DNA from: Mycolicibacterium sp. YH-1
GTDB taxonomy: Bacteria > Actinomycetota > Actinomycetes > Mycobacteriales > Mycobacteriaceae
Reading direction: 5' to 3'
Assembly (NCBI RefSeq): GCF_022557175.1
Contig: NZ_CP092915.1
Location: 4,960,001 to 5,024,000, forward strand
Length of the DNA: 64,000 nt
Positions 45,116 to 53,794 of this stretch are shown piece after piece. Positions within the stretch are counted from its first letter, which is position 1. The number at the start of each line of letters is the position of its first letter. Made by a program: the position numbers and the translations under genes. The notes beneath the pieces were generated by a model that saw nothing but the letters and a program-made list of their open reading frames with translations, did not search any database and was not told where the DNA came from.

Positions 45116-46700
45116 CTATCTCGCACTGGGCAGAAACGCAGCTGGGGACTGCGTGCTGTAGTCGTGGGCGGTGATCACCGGCAGGTCGTTGGCCACGATG
45201 CCGCGGACAAGGCCAACCACATGGTCGGTGCCGCGAACTGCAAGTGGTGGCGTCCCGAGCTGGCGGCTGTACTCATGTGCTTCGCCGGCGCGTTGATAGA
45301 TGTGCGCGGTGTTGGCGTGCCGTCCGCGAGTCATCGCGACATACAGCAGTCGGCGCTCAGAGTTCTGGCACAAGACCGCGTGGCTCGTATCGGCGGTGAC
45401 GCCCTGGGCAGAGTGCACGGTGACGGCGTAGCCGTGGGTGATGTGCTCCTGGACGTAACCGCCGGTGAAGACGCCCAGGACGTTGTCGTCCAGTCGGCGG
45501 GCGGCGAGGCGGTTGTTGTCCCGGTTGATCCGCACCACTTCCCAGCGCTGCCCGTTGCGGACCGGGCTCGGTTCGGCGGTGGGGTCGTCAGGGTCGCGTA
45601 GCGGGATGGAGGCGTCGTTGTGCCGGGTGAGGATGAGATCCCCGACGGCGATGCGGTGCCCCCGCATCCCGTCACCGTCTGAGCGTCGGCGGCGACCGTC
45701 TCGCGGTGCAGGCGGCGGTTCAGGGCATCGGCCATCTCCCGGGTATCGCACAACAGCAGCGCATCCCTACCCGCCGCGATATCGGCCTTGTAGGCCGCGA
45801 GTGCGTCGGCGGCCATCGTGACGTCGTCACCGCAGTGCAGCCGGTCGTGGCGGCGGTACCACTCGACCGCCCGACAAACTGCTTTCTGGTCGCCGTCGCG
45901 CAGTGCCAGCGACGCAGTCCGCTCGCCTTGGTCGCGCATCCGCCAGACTTCGGACAACTCCTGCGTCCAGGGCAGATCGGCGCAGAGTTGGGCGAACATC
46001 CCTCCGCGGGCCTTCACCGGCGCCAGCTGACGGACCAAACGCGGCCCGATCCGCGTCAGCGCGGCGCGTCCCGCGCTTCCAGGAAACGCGGGCGGTCGAT
46101 CGTCATGCCGCGCGGGTCCGCGCGCCATTGCTCCACTAACGCGGACCACGCCAACTCCTCCGGCTTGGTGGGCCGCGTCGCTTTCTGCGCGGCACCCAGT
46201 TGCGCCGCGGACCACGACCCGTCCTCCCGAAGGTTGAAGTGCCCGGCCGCCCAGTCGCGGAGCTGAGATGAGCGCCGCGACCACGCCGCGATCGTGTCCC
46301 GCGACATCCCGGCCAGCTCCGCCATCCCCGTATTGGGGTCGCCGTGCTCCCACTCGAACCCCAACGACCGGTTCAGTTCGCGGCGCAGCGTGGCCTGATA
46401 GATCACCCCAGCCGCCTTCGCCTCGTGGTATAGCGACGTTCCATCCAACGACACCAGCCGCCCATCAGCGCGGGTCTGACGGTTCGGCACGATCACATGG
46501 GTATGCAGGTGCGCAGGTTCGCAGCAGTCCGGCTGTTCCCAGCGGTGATCCAGACCGGGGTGCGGGGTGTCATGTTCGGAGTAGTACTCCCCCAGTCCAC
46601 CACCAGCAGAGCAGGCATCACGGCTGGCGCGCGCGGCAGTGTCCGCGGTGTCGATGTAGTAGTTGATCGACCACTGCTTCAGCTTGGAGATTGTCAACAT
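45116..46700 (-). pseudogene. MobF/TrwC-type relaxase-helicase, broken
   Basis: Remnant of a conjugative relaxase (normally over 900 residues). The start MLTISKLKQWSINYYIDT (catalytic Tyr pair) is intact. The domain then jumps from EYYSEHD to HLHTHVIVPNRQ, missing about 120 residues before the HUH motif. After RPRFLEARDAP (46056) the helicase N-half with Walker motifs is gone. Near 45668 a frameshift moves the reading into MRGHRIAVGDLILTRHND, which runs through the UvrD-like C-part (AVTVHSAQGVTAD, LLYVAMTRGRHAN) to 45116. At least three lesions, so non-functional. Confidence 0.85.
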
Positions 46701-47170
46701 TCGCCGATCCATCCACAGATCCGGGCGTTGACGCTTACTGCGCCACAACCATTCTCGCACCTTGTGCAAATGCGCCAAGCGGTATTTGGAAGTTGGGACC
46801 GGATGGTACGTGGTGCTGGAAATGTAACGGGGAGAGATGATTTGGGACGTTCTGGGAATCTTGGGAGTGGTGAGGGTGTCGGTGGCGAGTTGGTTCGGTT
46901 GCTGGGTCGCCGCTTGGATGTTGCGTGGCTGTTGGGATCTCGCGGCTGACGGCGCCGCCGCCGAGCCGGCGGGACGGAGCGCAAGAAATTCGCGCAGGAA
47001 GTGTCGGTGGAGAGACTTACACATGTGTTAGTCGGCTCGATGGACACGACACCGGGGCCGTCATCTCGCCCCTCGCGGCGCTATTCGCCTGGGCATCAAT
47101 CACACACAGCGCCTGCCCGGCATCGTATTTACCCGACAGCAGGACCACTTTCGAAGGGCGGTGAATCAAA
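46701..47170. other. Non-coding stretch between relaxase remnant and excisionase
   Basis: 470 bp with no convincing gene on either strand. In relatives the region just upstream of a TrwC-type relaxase gene carries oriT, so a decayed oriT could lie here. I see only short palindromes, e.g. ACACATGTGT near 47021. Confidence 0.3.
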
Positions 47171-47350
47171 ATGGAAGACAGCGTATTCGACAACCTTTCA
47201 CTCCTGCTGGCGGTGCCCCGCGCAGGAGAGTTGTTGGGAATCAGCCGCGCCGCGGCATATCGACTGGTCGACTCCGGTGAACTCCCGGTCCGTCGGATCG
47301 GCGGTCGCGTGTACATCGTGACGGCCCGGCTCCGCGACGTGGTGGCCTGA
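47171..47350 (+). CDS. xis: Excisionase-type helix-turn-helix protein
   Basis: 59 residues with a MerR-like HTH_17 fold: VPRAGELLGISRAAAYRLVD and then GELPVRRIGGRVYIV, the wing typical of integrase-associated excisionases. The stop overlaps the integrase ATG (ATGA), the standard xis-int arrangement. Appears intact. Confidence 0.8.
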   Translation: MEDSVFDNLSLLLAVPRAGELLGISRAAAYRLVDSGELPVRRIGGRVYIVTARLRDVVA

Positions 47351-47589
47351 TGAAGGGCTACGTGCAGAAGCGGGGATCGACGTGGTACTACAAATTCCGG
47401 CTGCCACAGAAGGATCCTGCGACAGGACGCTACATCTGGATCAGCAAGGGCAGCTTTGATGCTGAGCGTGAAGCCTGGAAGGCCTGTCGGGATGCCATGC
47501 GCGACGGCGATCGGGGTCGCATCGTCAAGCCGTCGACGCGCACGGTGGCTAGGCAGGGGATTTCAGGGCCGACGAATCGCTGCCCCTGA
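47350..47589 (+). pseudogene. int: Tyrosine integrase, truncated to its arm-binding domain
   Basis: Only the first 70 or so residues are integrase-like (MKGYVQKRGSTWYYKFRLP, then GRYIWISKGSF with AEREAWKACRDA), the AP2-like arm-type DNA-binding domain. The core-binding and catalytic domains with the R-H-R-Y residues are missing. The reading frame is cut near 47552, exactly where the convergent operon's last gene ends, so arrival of that operon probably destroyed the integrase. Confidence 0.82.
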
Positions 47590-48607
47590 GCGGGCGACCG
47601 CTATAGCTAACTACCATCCCCGATACTGGATCTGAAGCAAAGTACAGGTCCTCAATCAGGACGACGTCTTGCACCAAAGGATCCGGAAGGGATACCAGGT
47701 TTCCTGGGGCAACGGGTGTTTCAGACTCATTCGTGAATTTCACTGACTGGCCGTCAACTTCGAGGTCCGCTATCTGGGGCACTGCTATCGCGGCGCCGAT
47801 GGCGACGGTCTGTCCGAATACGTCGTTGGCCACCAAGTCGATCAGATCGTCGACTTGTCCAAAGGCATCAGCGAAGTCGCGAGCTCTACCCGTCATCGTT
47901 TGCACGACTTCGGCAACTTGATCGATGCGATAGCGTTCCCGTCTGGCCATCCGAACTGGCTCGAACGAATCCACTTTTGCGGGTGAAAGGCGGTCGTCCA
48001 CGTCGCGGCGAGCCGCCAAGAGCGCGGCTCGGTCGTCGCCGTCTAATTGTGCACTCAGGTCCTTGTACGCCGTCCATTCTTGAGTGTTCTGTAGCGCCAA
48101 CACAAGTGACGTGGTGGCGGATTGAACATCGCGCTCGGTCAATCCTATGAACGAGGCGCCCGGCGGGCACGCCATCGACTGTAATCCGGCCTGGACCATC
48201 TGTTTCCGCCAACGAAGGCGTAATCCATATTCCTCATGACAGCGGTAGCCGAATGTTGCAAGTTGGGGCGCTGGGATCAGCGGGTAGAGAGGCAAGCGCG
48301 AGCGGATCCACCCCACCGTCGACTCAAGGAAGTGCCCGATCGGGGCAACCGATCGCAGAAACGTCCGCAGCTCTGCATCCAGCACGACCATGGGCTGGAT
48401 CTCGGCGAGCGCCTCCCACATCGCGGTCGAGAGTGGATTGCGACAGACGACGCTAGTGCCAGCATCCAAGTTGCGGAGTGCCTCCGGTATCCCGGTCTGT
48501 GCACTGTTTAGGAGTGGAAGCTGCGCGATGAGGGATTGGACTGTCGGACTCCCCACCCATACATCGGCGAGGTTGCTTACGGTATTCCAAACTTCTTCTG
48601 TACTCAT
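47549..48607 (-). CDS. Third protein of the nuclease/STAND operon, unknown
   Basis: 352 residues, no recognisable domain. Soluble, with a helical central part (about 170-245, rich in Arg/Asp/Gln) and a beta-rich C-terminal 100 residues. No signal peptide. It begins 53 nt after the STAND gene stop in the same orientation, so it is likely cotranscribed. Its 3' end overlaps the tail of the truncated integrase on the other strand. It may be a specificity, sensor or adaptor subunit; this is inference from position only. Confidence 0.7.
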   Translation of the reverse strand: MSTEEVWNTVSNLADVWVGSPTVQSLIAQLPLLNSAQTGIPEALRNLDAGTSVVCRNPLSTAMWEALAEIQPMVVLDAELRTFLRSVAPIGHFLESTVGWIRSRLPLYPLIPAPQLATFGYRCHEEYGLRLRWRKQMVQAGLQSMACPPGASFIGLTERDVQSATTSLVLALQNTQEWTAYKDLSAQLDGDDRAALLAARRDVDDRLSPAKVDSFEPVRMARRERYRIDQVAEVVQTMTGRARDFADAFGQVDDLIDLVANDVFGQTVAIGAAIAVPQIADLEVDGQSVKFTNESETPVAPGNLVSLPDPLVQDVVLIEDLYFASDPVSGMVVSYSGRPLRGSDSSALKSPA

Positions 48608-48660
48608 ATTCCGCTGTCCTCAGATCGTTTCGTGATTAACTTCGTAAACTTGCACCCGTA

Positions 48661-51207
48661 TCACAGCCATCTTCGCCCGACAGCTTCATTGATCGCCTCG
48701 GAGAGGCTCCGGGCCGAAGCGTGAGCCGGTGGAGATAAGAAAGAGTCGACCCTGCCCCATCCGGTCCAGATGTCACCCGTCCAGTCACCGCTTAGTAAAA
48801 CCTGCTCTCCGGCAGGAAGATCCGGAACATACCGGAACCTGACAGGTCGATCGCGTTCCTGATCAAGGGTCTGGGAGTCGCTCATTAGGAACTGAATCCG
48901 CAGCTGCGTCAGCTCAGTGAGACGATTGCCGCTCTCGCTACTGATGCCGAGGGCGGCAACGAGCGCCGACGTAGTGGCCTGGAGTTGGTCCGAATACGTG
49001 GCTAGGACCCGTACTGACTCGTCACGGGTGGAGGGCGCCGGGCTTGGTGCTGCCTTCGGGACCGAGAGAACATCTTGTACCTCGCGGCGCCAAATCCGTG
49101 TAGCGACCTGTAAGGGACCCTCGTGATCGACGAGAGGGAAAGACCATCCCGCGCTTGCGATATCTTCCGGGACATCTTCGTCCCACGACCCATCGAACTT
49201 CCCATTGACAGTCACCAGGCAGCGGCCGGCGGAATCGAGCCAGTAGGCGACTAGTGGTCGTTGTCGCGATTGAGGTAGAAGCTGATCAAGGTACCGCTTT
49301 GCGGAAACCTGATCCGCGGGATGTGGCTTGCGGCGGTCATATTGCGAGATAGATACGGAGGTCAGCGGGAGATCGCTAGCCGCCTTGGTCGCGAGCTCGT
49401 CATCAACACCCGCCAGCTCCGCGAGAAAGCGGACCCTGAGTCGATCGTTGTTTGCGAGTCGATCTGGGAGATCGGCAACGGAGACTGCTATCGCAACGGC
49501 CGAGAGGTAATCCGCGAACGAGTCGTGGAGCGGTCGGACACTGTCGAGTTGCGTGATCCTCACTAGCCCTGTTTCAAACCCGTACTCACGCAAGTCGTCA
49601 GCTGTTAGCTGTTGGCCACGCGAGAGGAGTTGGCTGACAACCTTATTCAGGAGTTCAGTCCACCCGAACGAATCCGTGTACCGCTTGCCGTCGGCGAGCA
49701 AGTGAGAGTACGCAATGCCTAGAGCAACCTCGTACAAGCTGCCGTTCGAGTATCCGTTCTCGCTGGAGATAGATCTGACGACAGTCTGAAAGATCTTCGC
49801 CGGGCCGCTGGCATCGTCTCCGAGCAAAATCGCTCGCATACCCAACAGAATCAACATCGGGTTGCGCGCAGCGTCGCCCAGGGCGCGTTCAGCAGCGGCC
49901 ACGATGGCCTCAACTTCGTCCGAAGTTGCTCCAAACACCTTTGCTGCGAAAGTTCTGCGCCAGCTGTGATCGAGCGGCGACATCTTCAATGCGACAGTGG
50001 GGGTACCGCGCGGAAGTGTGGAGCCTACAGCGGTTGTGTCACGCCCTGTAACCACCAGGCGACAACGTACCTCCGCAGATGCAACAGCCCGCAATTCGAT
50101 CCGGAGTTCATCTAGTAGTTGCTGAGGGATTTCCGATACCCCATCAATTGCCAAAGAGACCTCAGGGTCCTTCAGCGCAGCGTTGCCAATAGCTGGATGC
50201 GCGCCTATGTCACCATGGCGATTGAGCGCCGCCGCTACTAGTGCGGCGAGGCGGCCCGGAGAGTAGTCCTCAGCGTCCGCAACCAGAACAACGTGGCCCG
50301 CCTCGGCGCGACGGCGTTGCATCCGCATCAGTGCTGTCGACTTGCCGGTGCCTGAACCCCCGCCGAGCACGCAGACGTGCCGAATGCCGAGCCAGTCCTC
50401 GAGAAGCCTTTCCTCCATAGGTGTTTGATCAGCATCACCGAACCCCGGGGAATCCAGGACGGTCTCAAGATCGACTTGGCGTTCCAAGCTTGCGGACAGA
50501 ACTGTCGCGATGAATGTCGACTTGAAATCGGTTGTCCAACGGGTGGTAGGGATTCGGTCCTGTGGTGTCGCTAAAAGCTCCAGTACTTCATCCCGCGCAA
50601 TAAATCGCCGTGCGGCCTCAGGTTCGCCACTGCGTCCCGTGACCATACTCAGCAGTTCCAACACAACCCACCTGCTGCGCTCGGCGGCTTCTGCAGGCCC
50701 AGTGACGTTGGGTATGAGTGATTTTGCTGTGGCCTGTGCACGCCCAATTAGGCTGCTATAACTTGCTTTATCCACTACAATTTCTGCTCGTCGGACGACG
50801 TCGAGATCGACCTTCGACTTCGCCTTCTTCATGAGTTCGCGCAGTTTTGCCAGGTCGCCATCGGCTGCCTCTTCCAAGGCATCGCGCACATCTCTGCCCG
50901 TGGGGCCAAGTCGTCCATCCGTTACGAACCGGTAACCGGCGGCGGTGTGCGTTGCGCCGAGTGCCGACCAATCTGTGAGCTCATCTATGAGCTCTTGTTG
51001 ACCCCAGGTGTAGTCGTCGCTACGGCGCTTATATTGAAGGGCGCTAACCAACTGGCCTGATTTGTTCCATACCTCCAGATCAATGACATCATTCTCGGCT
51101 TCGACCCTGATGCGATCCAACTCGTCATTGCTGGCCAACTCCAACGCGGCCTGGATTGCTTGCGCGTGTTGATATGAAAAGCCGCCGGCGGCGTCTGTTC
51201 CGCTCAC
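48661..51207 (-). CDS. Nuclease-STAND ATPase (DUF4297/Cap4-like N-terminus plus NACHT-like NTPase)
   Basis: 848 residues. GTGA overlap with the upstream gene fixes the start. The N-terminal domain (GGFSYQHAQAIQAAL at 8-22) resembles DUF4297/Cap4-type dsDNA endonucleases with PD-(D/E)XK residues E38, D40/D43 and Q58-x-K60 (LQYKRR). The NTPase has Walker A GGGSGTGKST near 282-291, Walker B VSLAIDGVSE near 350-359, a VTGRD sensor segment, and PLHDSFADYLSA closing the helical domain. About 300 C-terminal residues would be the sensor. This plan resembles Avs-type and other STAND anti-phage proteins: target binding, oligomerisation, DNA cleavage. Confidence 0.78.
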   Translation of the reverse strand: MSGTDAAGGFSYQHAQAIQAALELASNDELDRIRVEAENDVIDLEVWNKSGQLVSALQYKRRSDDYTWGQQELIDELTDWSALGATHTAAGYRFVTDGRLGPTGRDVRDALEEAADGDLAKLRELMKKAKSKVDLDVVRRAEIVVDKASYSSLIGRAQATAKSLIPNVTGPAEAAERSRWVVLELLSMVTGRSGEPEAARRFIARDEVLELLATPQDRIPTTRWTTDFKSTFIATVLSASLERQVDLETVLDSPGFGDADQTPMEERLLEDWLGIRHVCVLGGGSGTGKSTALMRMQRRRAEAGHVVLVADAEDYSPGRLAALVAAALNRHGDIGAHPAIGNAALKDPEVSLAIDGVSEIPQQLLDELRIELRAVASAEVRCRLVVTGRDTTAVGSTLPRGTPTVALKMSPLDHSWRRTFAAKVFGATSDEVEAIVAAAERALGDAARNPMLILLGMRAILLGDDASGPAKIFQTVVRSISSENGYSNGSLYEVALGIAYSHLLADGKRYTDSFGWTELLNKVVSQLLSRGQQLTADDLREYGFETGLVRITQLDSVRPLHDSFADYLSAVAIAVSVADLPDRLANNDRLRVRFLAELAGVDDELATKAASDLPLTSVSISQYDRRKPHPADQVSAKRYLDQLLPQSRQRPLVAYWLDSAGRCLVTVNGKFDGSWDEDVPEDIASAGWSFPLVDHEGPLQVATRIWRREVQDVLSVPKAAPSPAPSTRDESVRVLATYSDQLQATTSALVAALGISSESGNRLTELTQLRIQFLMSDSQTLDQERDRPVRFRYVPDLPAGEQVLLSGDWTGDIWTGWGRVDSFLSPPAHASARSLSEAINEAVGRRWL

Positions 51208-52979
51208 CGACGACCGCCGGCCGCAGTGGAGGTGTCCGGCCCAGGCTGGTCGACCCCAATCAGACTCCACTCCGCCACGCCCTTCTGGAACACCTCCGTA
51301 TGAGGCACGTTGGCGAGGCAGACGAAAAAGTATGGGTCGTCCCCAGGTTTATAGTCGATCTGAAAACCTTTGCCCTTACCGGCTTTCACTGCTGTGAGGG
51401 CTTCCTCGGCATTCGCCGGAGTGGCGGCATGGTGCACGATGTAAAAATCGCCGATCGCCAGTTCACGGGCCCCAATCTTCACCTTGAACGGGTTTGGCGC
51501 CCGCCAGACTACCGCTATTGGTTCCAGCAACTGCTGGAGCGGTCCCTCGGTGTCTTCTGCCGTCAACTCCCTAGTGACGAGTTGAGCGCGCGGCCAGGCG
51601 ACGAGATGTCCGTCGATAAGAATGCGAGCTACCCGCATTGCGACACGATCACCGGGGTGGATGTACTCAGGGAGATCGAAGAATTGGCCGCAGTGTTGTT
51701 GGACCACCGACAGGTCGTAGGCGTACTGCTCGACGGCGATCAAATCCTGGTCATAGTGCTCGAGCGTCCTGCCGGGAAAGCCCGCGATCACGGCTGCGGG
51801 CTGGCCCGCGAAGTTCAACTCGAGCCGACTGCAAGTTTGGATGCAACGGGCAGTCGCTAGTACCTTCTCGACGAGGTCTGGAGTAGCGGAGCTGTGGTTG
51901 AGCGAAATATCCACACCTGGCGCAAGCGCCTCGGCCTTCGGAAACTTCGCAGGATCGTCCGAGTGCGGAAGTCGGAATTGCACCTTGAGCCGGCCGTCGT
52001 AGAAGCTGACCCTCACAGAGCCACCGACGGGTCCACTGGCAGCATGAATGATCTTGCCCTCGATGCTTTCCGCGAACTCGTCGTCCATCCATAGCTTGAT
52101 TTCCGCGGGTTTCCCCACAGACCGCTTATTCGGTGGCAGTGCGATCCGTACCTCGCCAGGCGGGTAGCTTCCGGCGATGAAGCCAGGACCAGTGAAAGCG
52201 ACTGACTTTACGACCTCACCCGGGATCACGATGGGCTCGGACGTTCCGTAGCCGAAACCGCGCTCAATGTGGTTGCGTAGCGCGGCGTGTTCGTCCCCAA
52301 GGGGGTGGGTCTCGACTGAGATGCCGATGGGGCTGCGGGCGGAGGCACCTGCGTGTTGCGGTCGTATGGCGTAGATTTCGAGCCCGCTAATGCGGGAAAA
52401 GTCGACTGTCCAGTCGGGGTCGGTGCCGTCGACGATGCTGCCGAGGCCGCGCACACGTGCAGCGATGTCGGACATTCCGGATAGCAATGCTGCGCGCTCC
52501 TGGTTGTAGGTTCTTGCCATCCGTTCCAAAGTGGAATTGGCGTTTCTGTGGAGGTACTCCTCCAGCTCGGGATCGTCGGCCATCCAGTCGTCGAGAACAT
52601 TCCGACCGATGATGCTGATCAGCGGCGGTTCCGTTCCAGGGCTCAGGTTTTCGATGAACTTCCGTTCACCTGGCGTCAAGTTCCGAGGTACGACCAGTGT
52701 CCACTCGTCGGGCTTATGAATCTGGGCGGCATTGAAGGATTTTTTGATCTGGGGACGCCGACTGCGCGAGCTGCCCGACGAGAACCCTTCAGGGAAGTAT
52801 TTGAGCTGGAAAATTTGTCGCTTCCCGTCGGTGGTCACCAGCTCGAGATCGATACCACCATCGCCGCCCCTGCCGTCGGGTATCGTCACTCTCCCCGCAG
52901 CTTTGAATCGGCGGTATATCAAGCTCTCGACCACGTGGTCGAATCTTTCCTGTCCTATATGACGCCATTCGATACTCAT
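51204..52979 (-). CDS. Mrr-like restriction-endonuclease-domain protein with unknown C-terminus
   Basis: 591 residues from the ATG at 52979; the start is uncertain because no strong ribosome site is seen. The first 130 residues form an Mrr-like PD-(D/E)XK domain: E18 in FDHVVESLIYRRF, D44 in GGDGGIDLEL and Q58-x-K60 in IFQLKYF. The remaining 460 residues are not recognised and include beta-rich parts. The stop overlaps the STAND gene start, implying equimolar production and probably a complex. No methyltransferase lies nearby, so it is not an ordinary restriction-modification system. Confidence 0.75.
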   Translation of the reverse strand: MSIEWRHIGQERFDHVVESLIYRRFKAAGRVTIPDGRGGDGGIDLELVTTDGKRQIFQLKYFPEGFSSGSSRSRRPQIKKSFNAAQIHKPDEWTLVVPRNLTPGERKFIENLSPGTEPPLISIIGRNVLDDWMADDPELEEYLHRNANSTLERMARTYNQERAALLSGMSDIAARVRGLGSIVDGTDPDWTVDFSRISGLEIYAIRPQHAGASARSPIGISVETHPLGDEHAALRNHIERGFGYGTSEPIVIPGEVVKSVAFTGPGFIAGSYPPGEVRIALPPNKRSVGKPAEIKLWMDDEFAESIEGKIIHAASGPVGGSVRVSFYDGRLKVQFRLPHSDDPAKFPKAEALAPGVDISLNHSSATPDLVEKVLATARCIQTCSRLELNFAGQPAAVIAGFPGRTLEHYDQDLIAVEQYAYDLSVVQQHCGQFFDLPEYIHPGDRVAMRVARILIDGHLVAWPRAQLVTRELTAEDTEGPLQQLLEPIAVVWRAPNPFKVKIGARELAIGDFYIVHHAATPANAEEALTAVKAGKGKGFQIDYKPGDDPYFFVCLANVPHTEVFQKGVAEWSLIGVDQPGPDTSTAAGGRR

Positions 52980-53263
52980 GTGTCGCCAGCATTCGTTGTC
53001 ATCGCGGTCGGTCTGTACGGCCGCCATTGACAGCCCCGTAGTCTTGCAGTTTCGCTGTTGGTGAGGCTCTGACGGTCCCACTTCAGCTGATCCACAACAC
53101 CCCCGTTTCTGAACCCTGCTTGCGCTGGTGCGAAGACATCGAGGTCGCCTTCACCTTGGTTCGGTCGCAAGCGAACTGCGATGGGGTTCCTACTGCACAG
53201 CAACATGACGGCGACCGCCTCAACGTCATCGCCGGACTGCCGTGTGCACTCGACCGTCGCCAT
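52976..53263 (-). pseudogene. 5' remnant of a further nuclease-domain gene
   Basis: A well-placed ribosome site (GGAGG, 9 nt before the ATG) starts MATVECTRQSGDDVEAVAVM, then GEGDLDVFAP and VVDQLKW, which look like a worn GDGGIDI...YQVK nuclease motif. Similarity ends near 53040, and the frame closes inside the next gene. It is probably the stub of an older PD-(D/E)XK gene cut when the present operon moved in; its promoter may now drive the operon. Confidence 0.55.
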
Positions 53264-53627
53264 CCTCTGCCTCCGCGCACGTCGAATATGTGAGCGACGT
53301 GCCGAACATGACTTAACCTCGGCACGACGACAACCTGTGAAAGACGCGCCGTTCGCACGCAATTTCAAACAGTTTGGCGGCAGACAGCGGGTGGTAACGA
53401 CGCTTCCACCGGCGTCACGCGCGGAACCATCAAGCCAGCGCTCCAACAGCGCCGAATCGGGGCTCCCCGTCCGCGCTGCCCCCACTCAGACTCGCCAGCC
53501 CGCAGCGGTGTACGCGCCGCTGCGCTGCACGGTTGGGCTCACGTGCAAACCGCCGAAGTGTTCCCAATCTGTTCTCAGGAAATCGTTAGCTTTGCGAATG
53601 TTCCCAAAAGTGTTCTCAACGGGCATG
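53264..53627. other. Island right flank without a gene
   Basis: No supported gene. Contains the likely promoter of the nuclease operon and, close to the tRNA, repeated TGTTCCCAA / TGTTCTCA sequences (53560-53622) that could be arm-type integrase sites of the kind seen next to tRNA attachment sites. Confidence 0.3.
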
Positions 53628-53663
53628 AGAACGGCCCCCGGAGAAATCTCCGAGGGCCGTTCT
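53628..53663 (-). terminator. Terminator of the initiator tRNA
   Basis: Long hairpin with outer stem AGAACGGCCC / GGGCCGTTCT and inner stem CGGAGA / TCTCCG, beginning 6 nt after the tRNA 3' end. Confidence 0.8.
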
Positions 53664-53669
53664 ACCTAG

Positions 53670-53743
53670 TAGCGGGGACAGGATTCGAACCTGCGACCTC
53701 TGGGTTATGAGCCCAGCGAGCTACCGAGCTGCTCCACCCCGCG
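53670..53743 (-). tRNA. Initiator tRNA-fMet (CAT)
   Basis: Folds as a complete cloverleaf of 74 nt without encoded CCA. The anticodon loop CTCATAA gives CAU. The anticodon stem has three consecutive G:C pairs (GGG/CCC) and position 1:72 is mismatched (C x T), both initiator hallmarks. Acceptor CGCGGGG pairs with CCCCGC. Its 3' half (53685-53711) is the right copy of the island's direct repeat. Confidence 0.93.
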
Positions 53744-53794
53744 TCGGGTAAATACAAGGTTACAGAAGACGCAGGGCCACACCAAATCGGGTGC

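Larger units (their letters stand above)
43527..53711. mobile_element. tRNA-fMet-integrated genomic island with decayed mobility genes
   Basis: About 10.2 kb bounded by the 27-bp direct repeat. The full tRNA is at the right end, and the island lies on its 3' side, as for integrase-mediated insertion into a tRNA gene. Cargo: DUF5677 protein, relaxase pseudogene, excisionase, truncated integrase, and a nuclease/STAND operon. The segment 47.5-53.6 kb is visibly more A+T-rich than the flanks. With integrase and relaxase broken the island is probably immobile. Confidence 0.72.

Noticed and set aside
51204..52979. Type IV or type II restriction-modification system
   Set aside because: No methyltransferase gene in the island, and the C-terminal 460 residues do not resemble a restriction specificity domain I know; kept as an unclassified nuclease protein.
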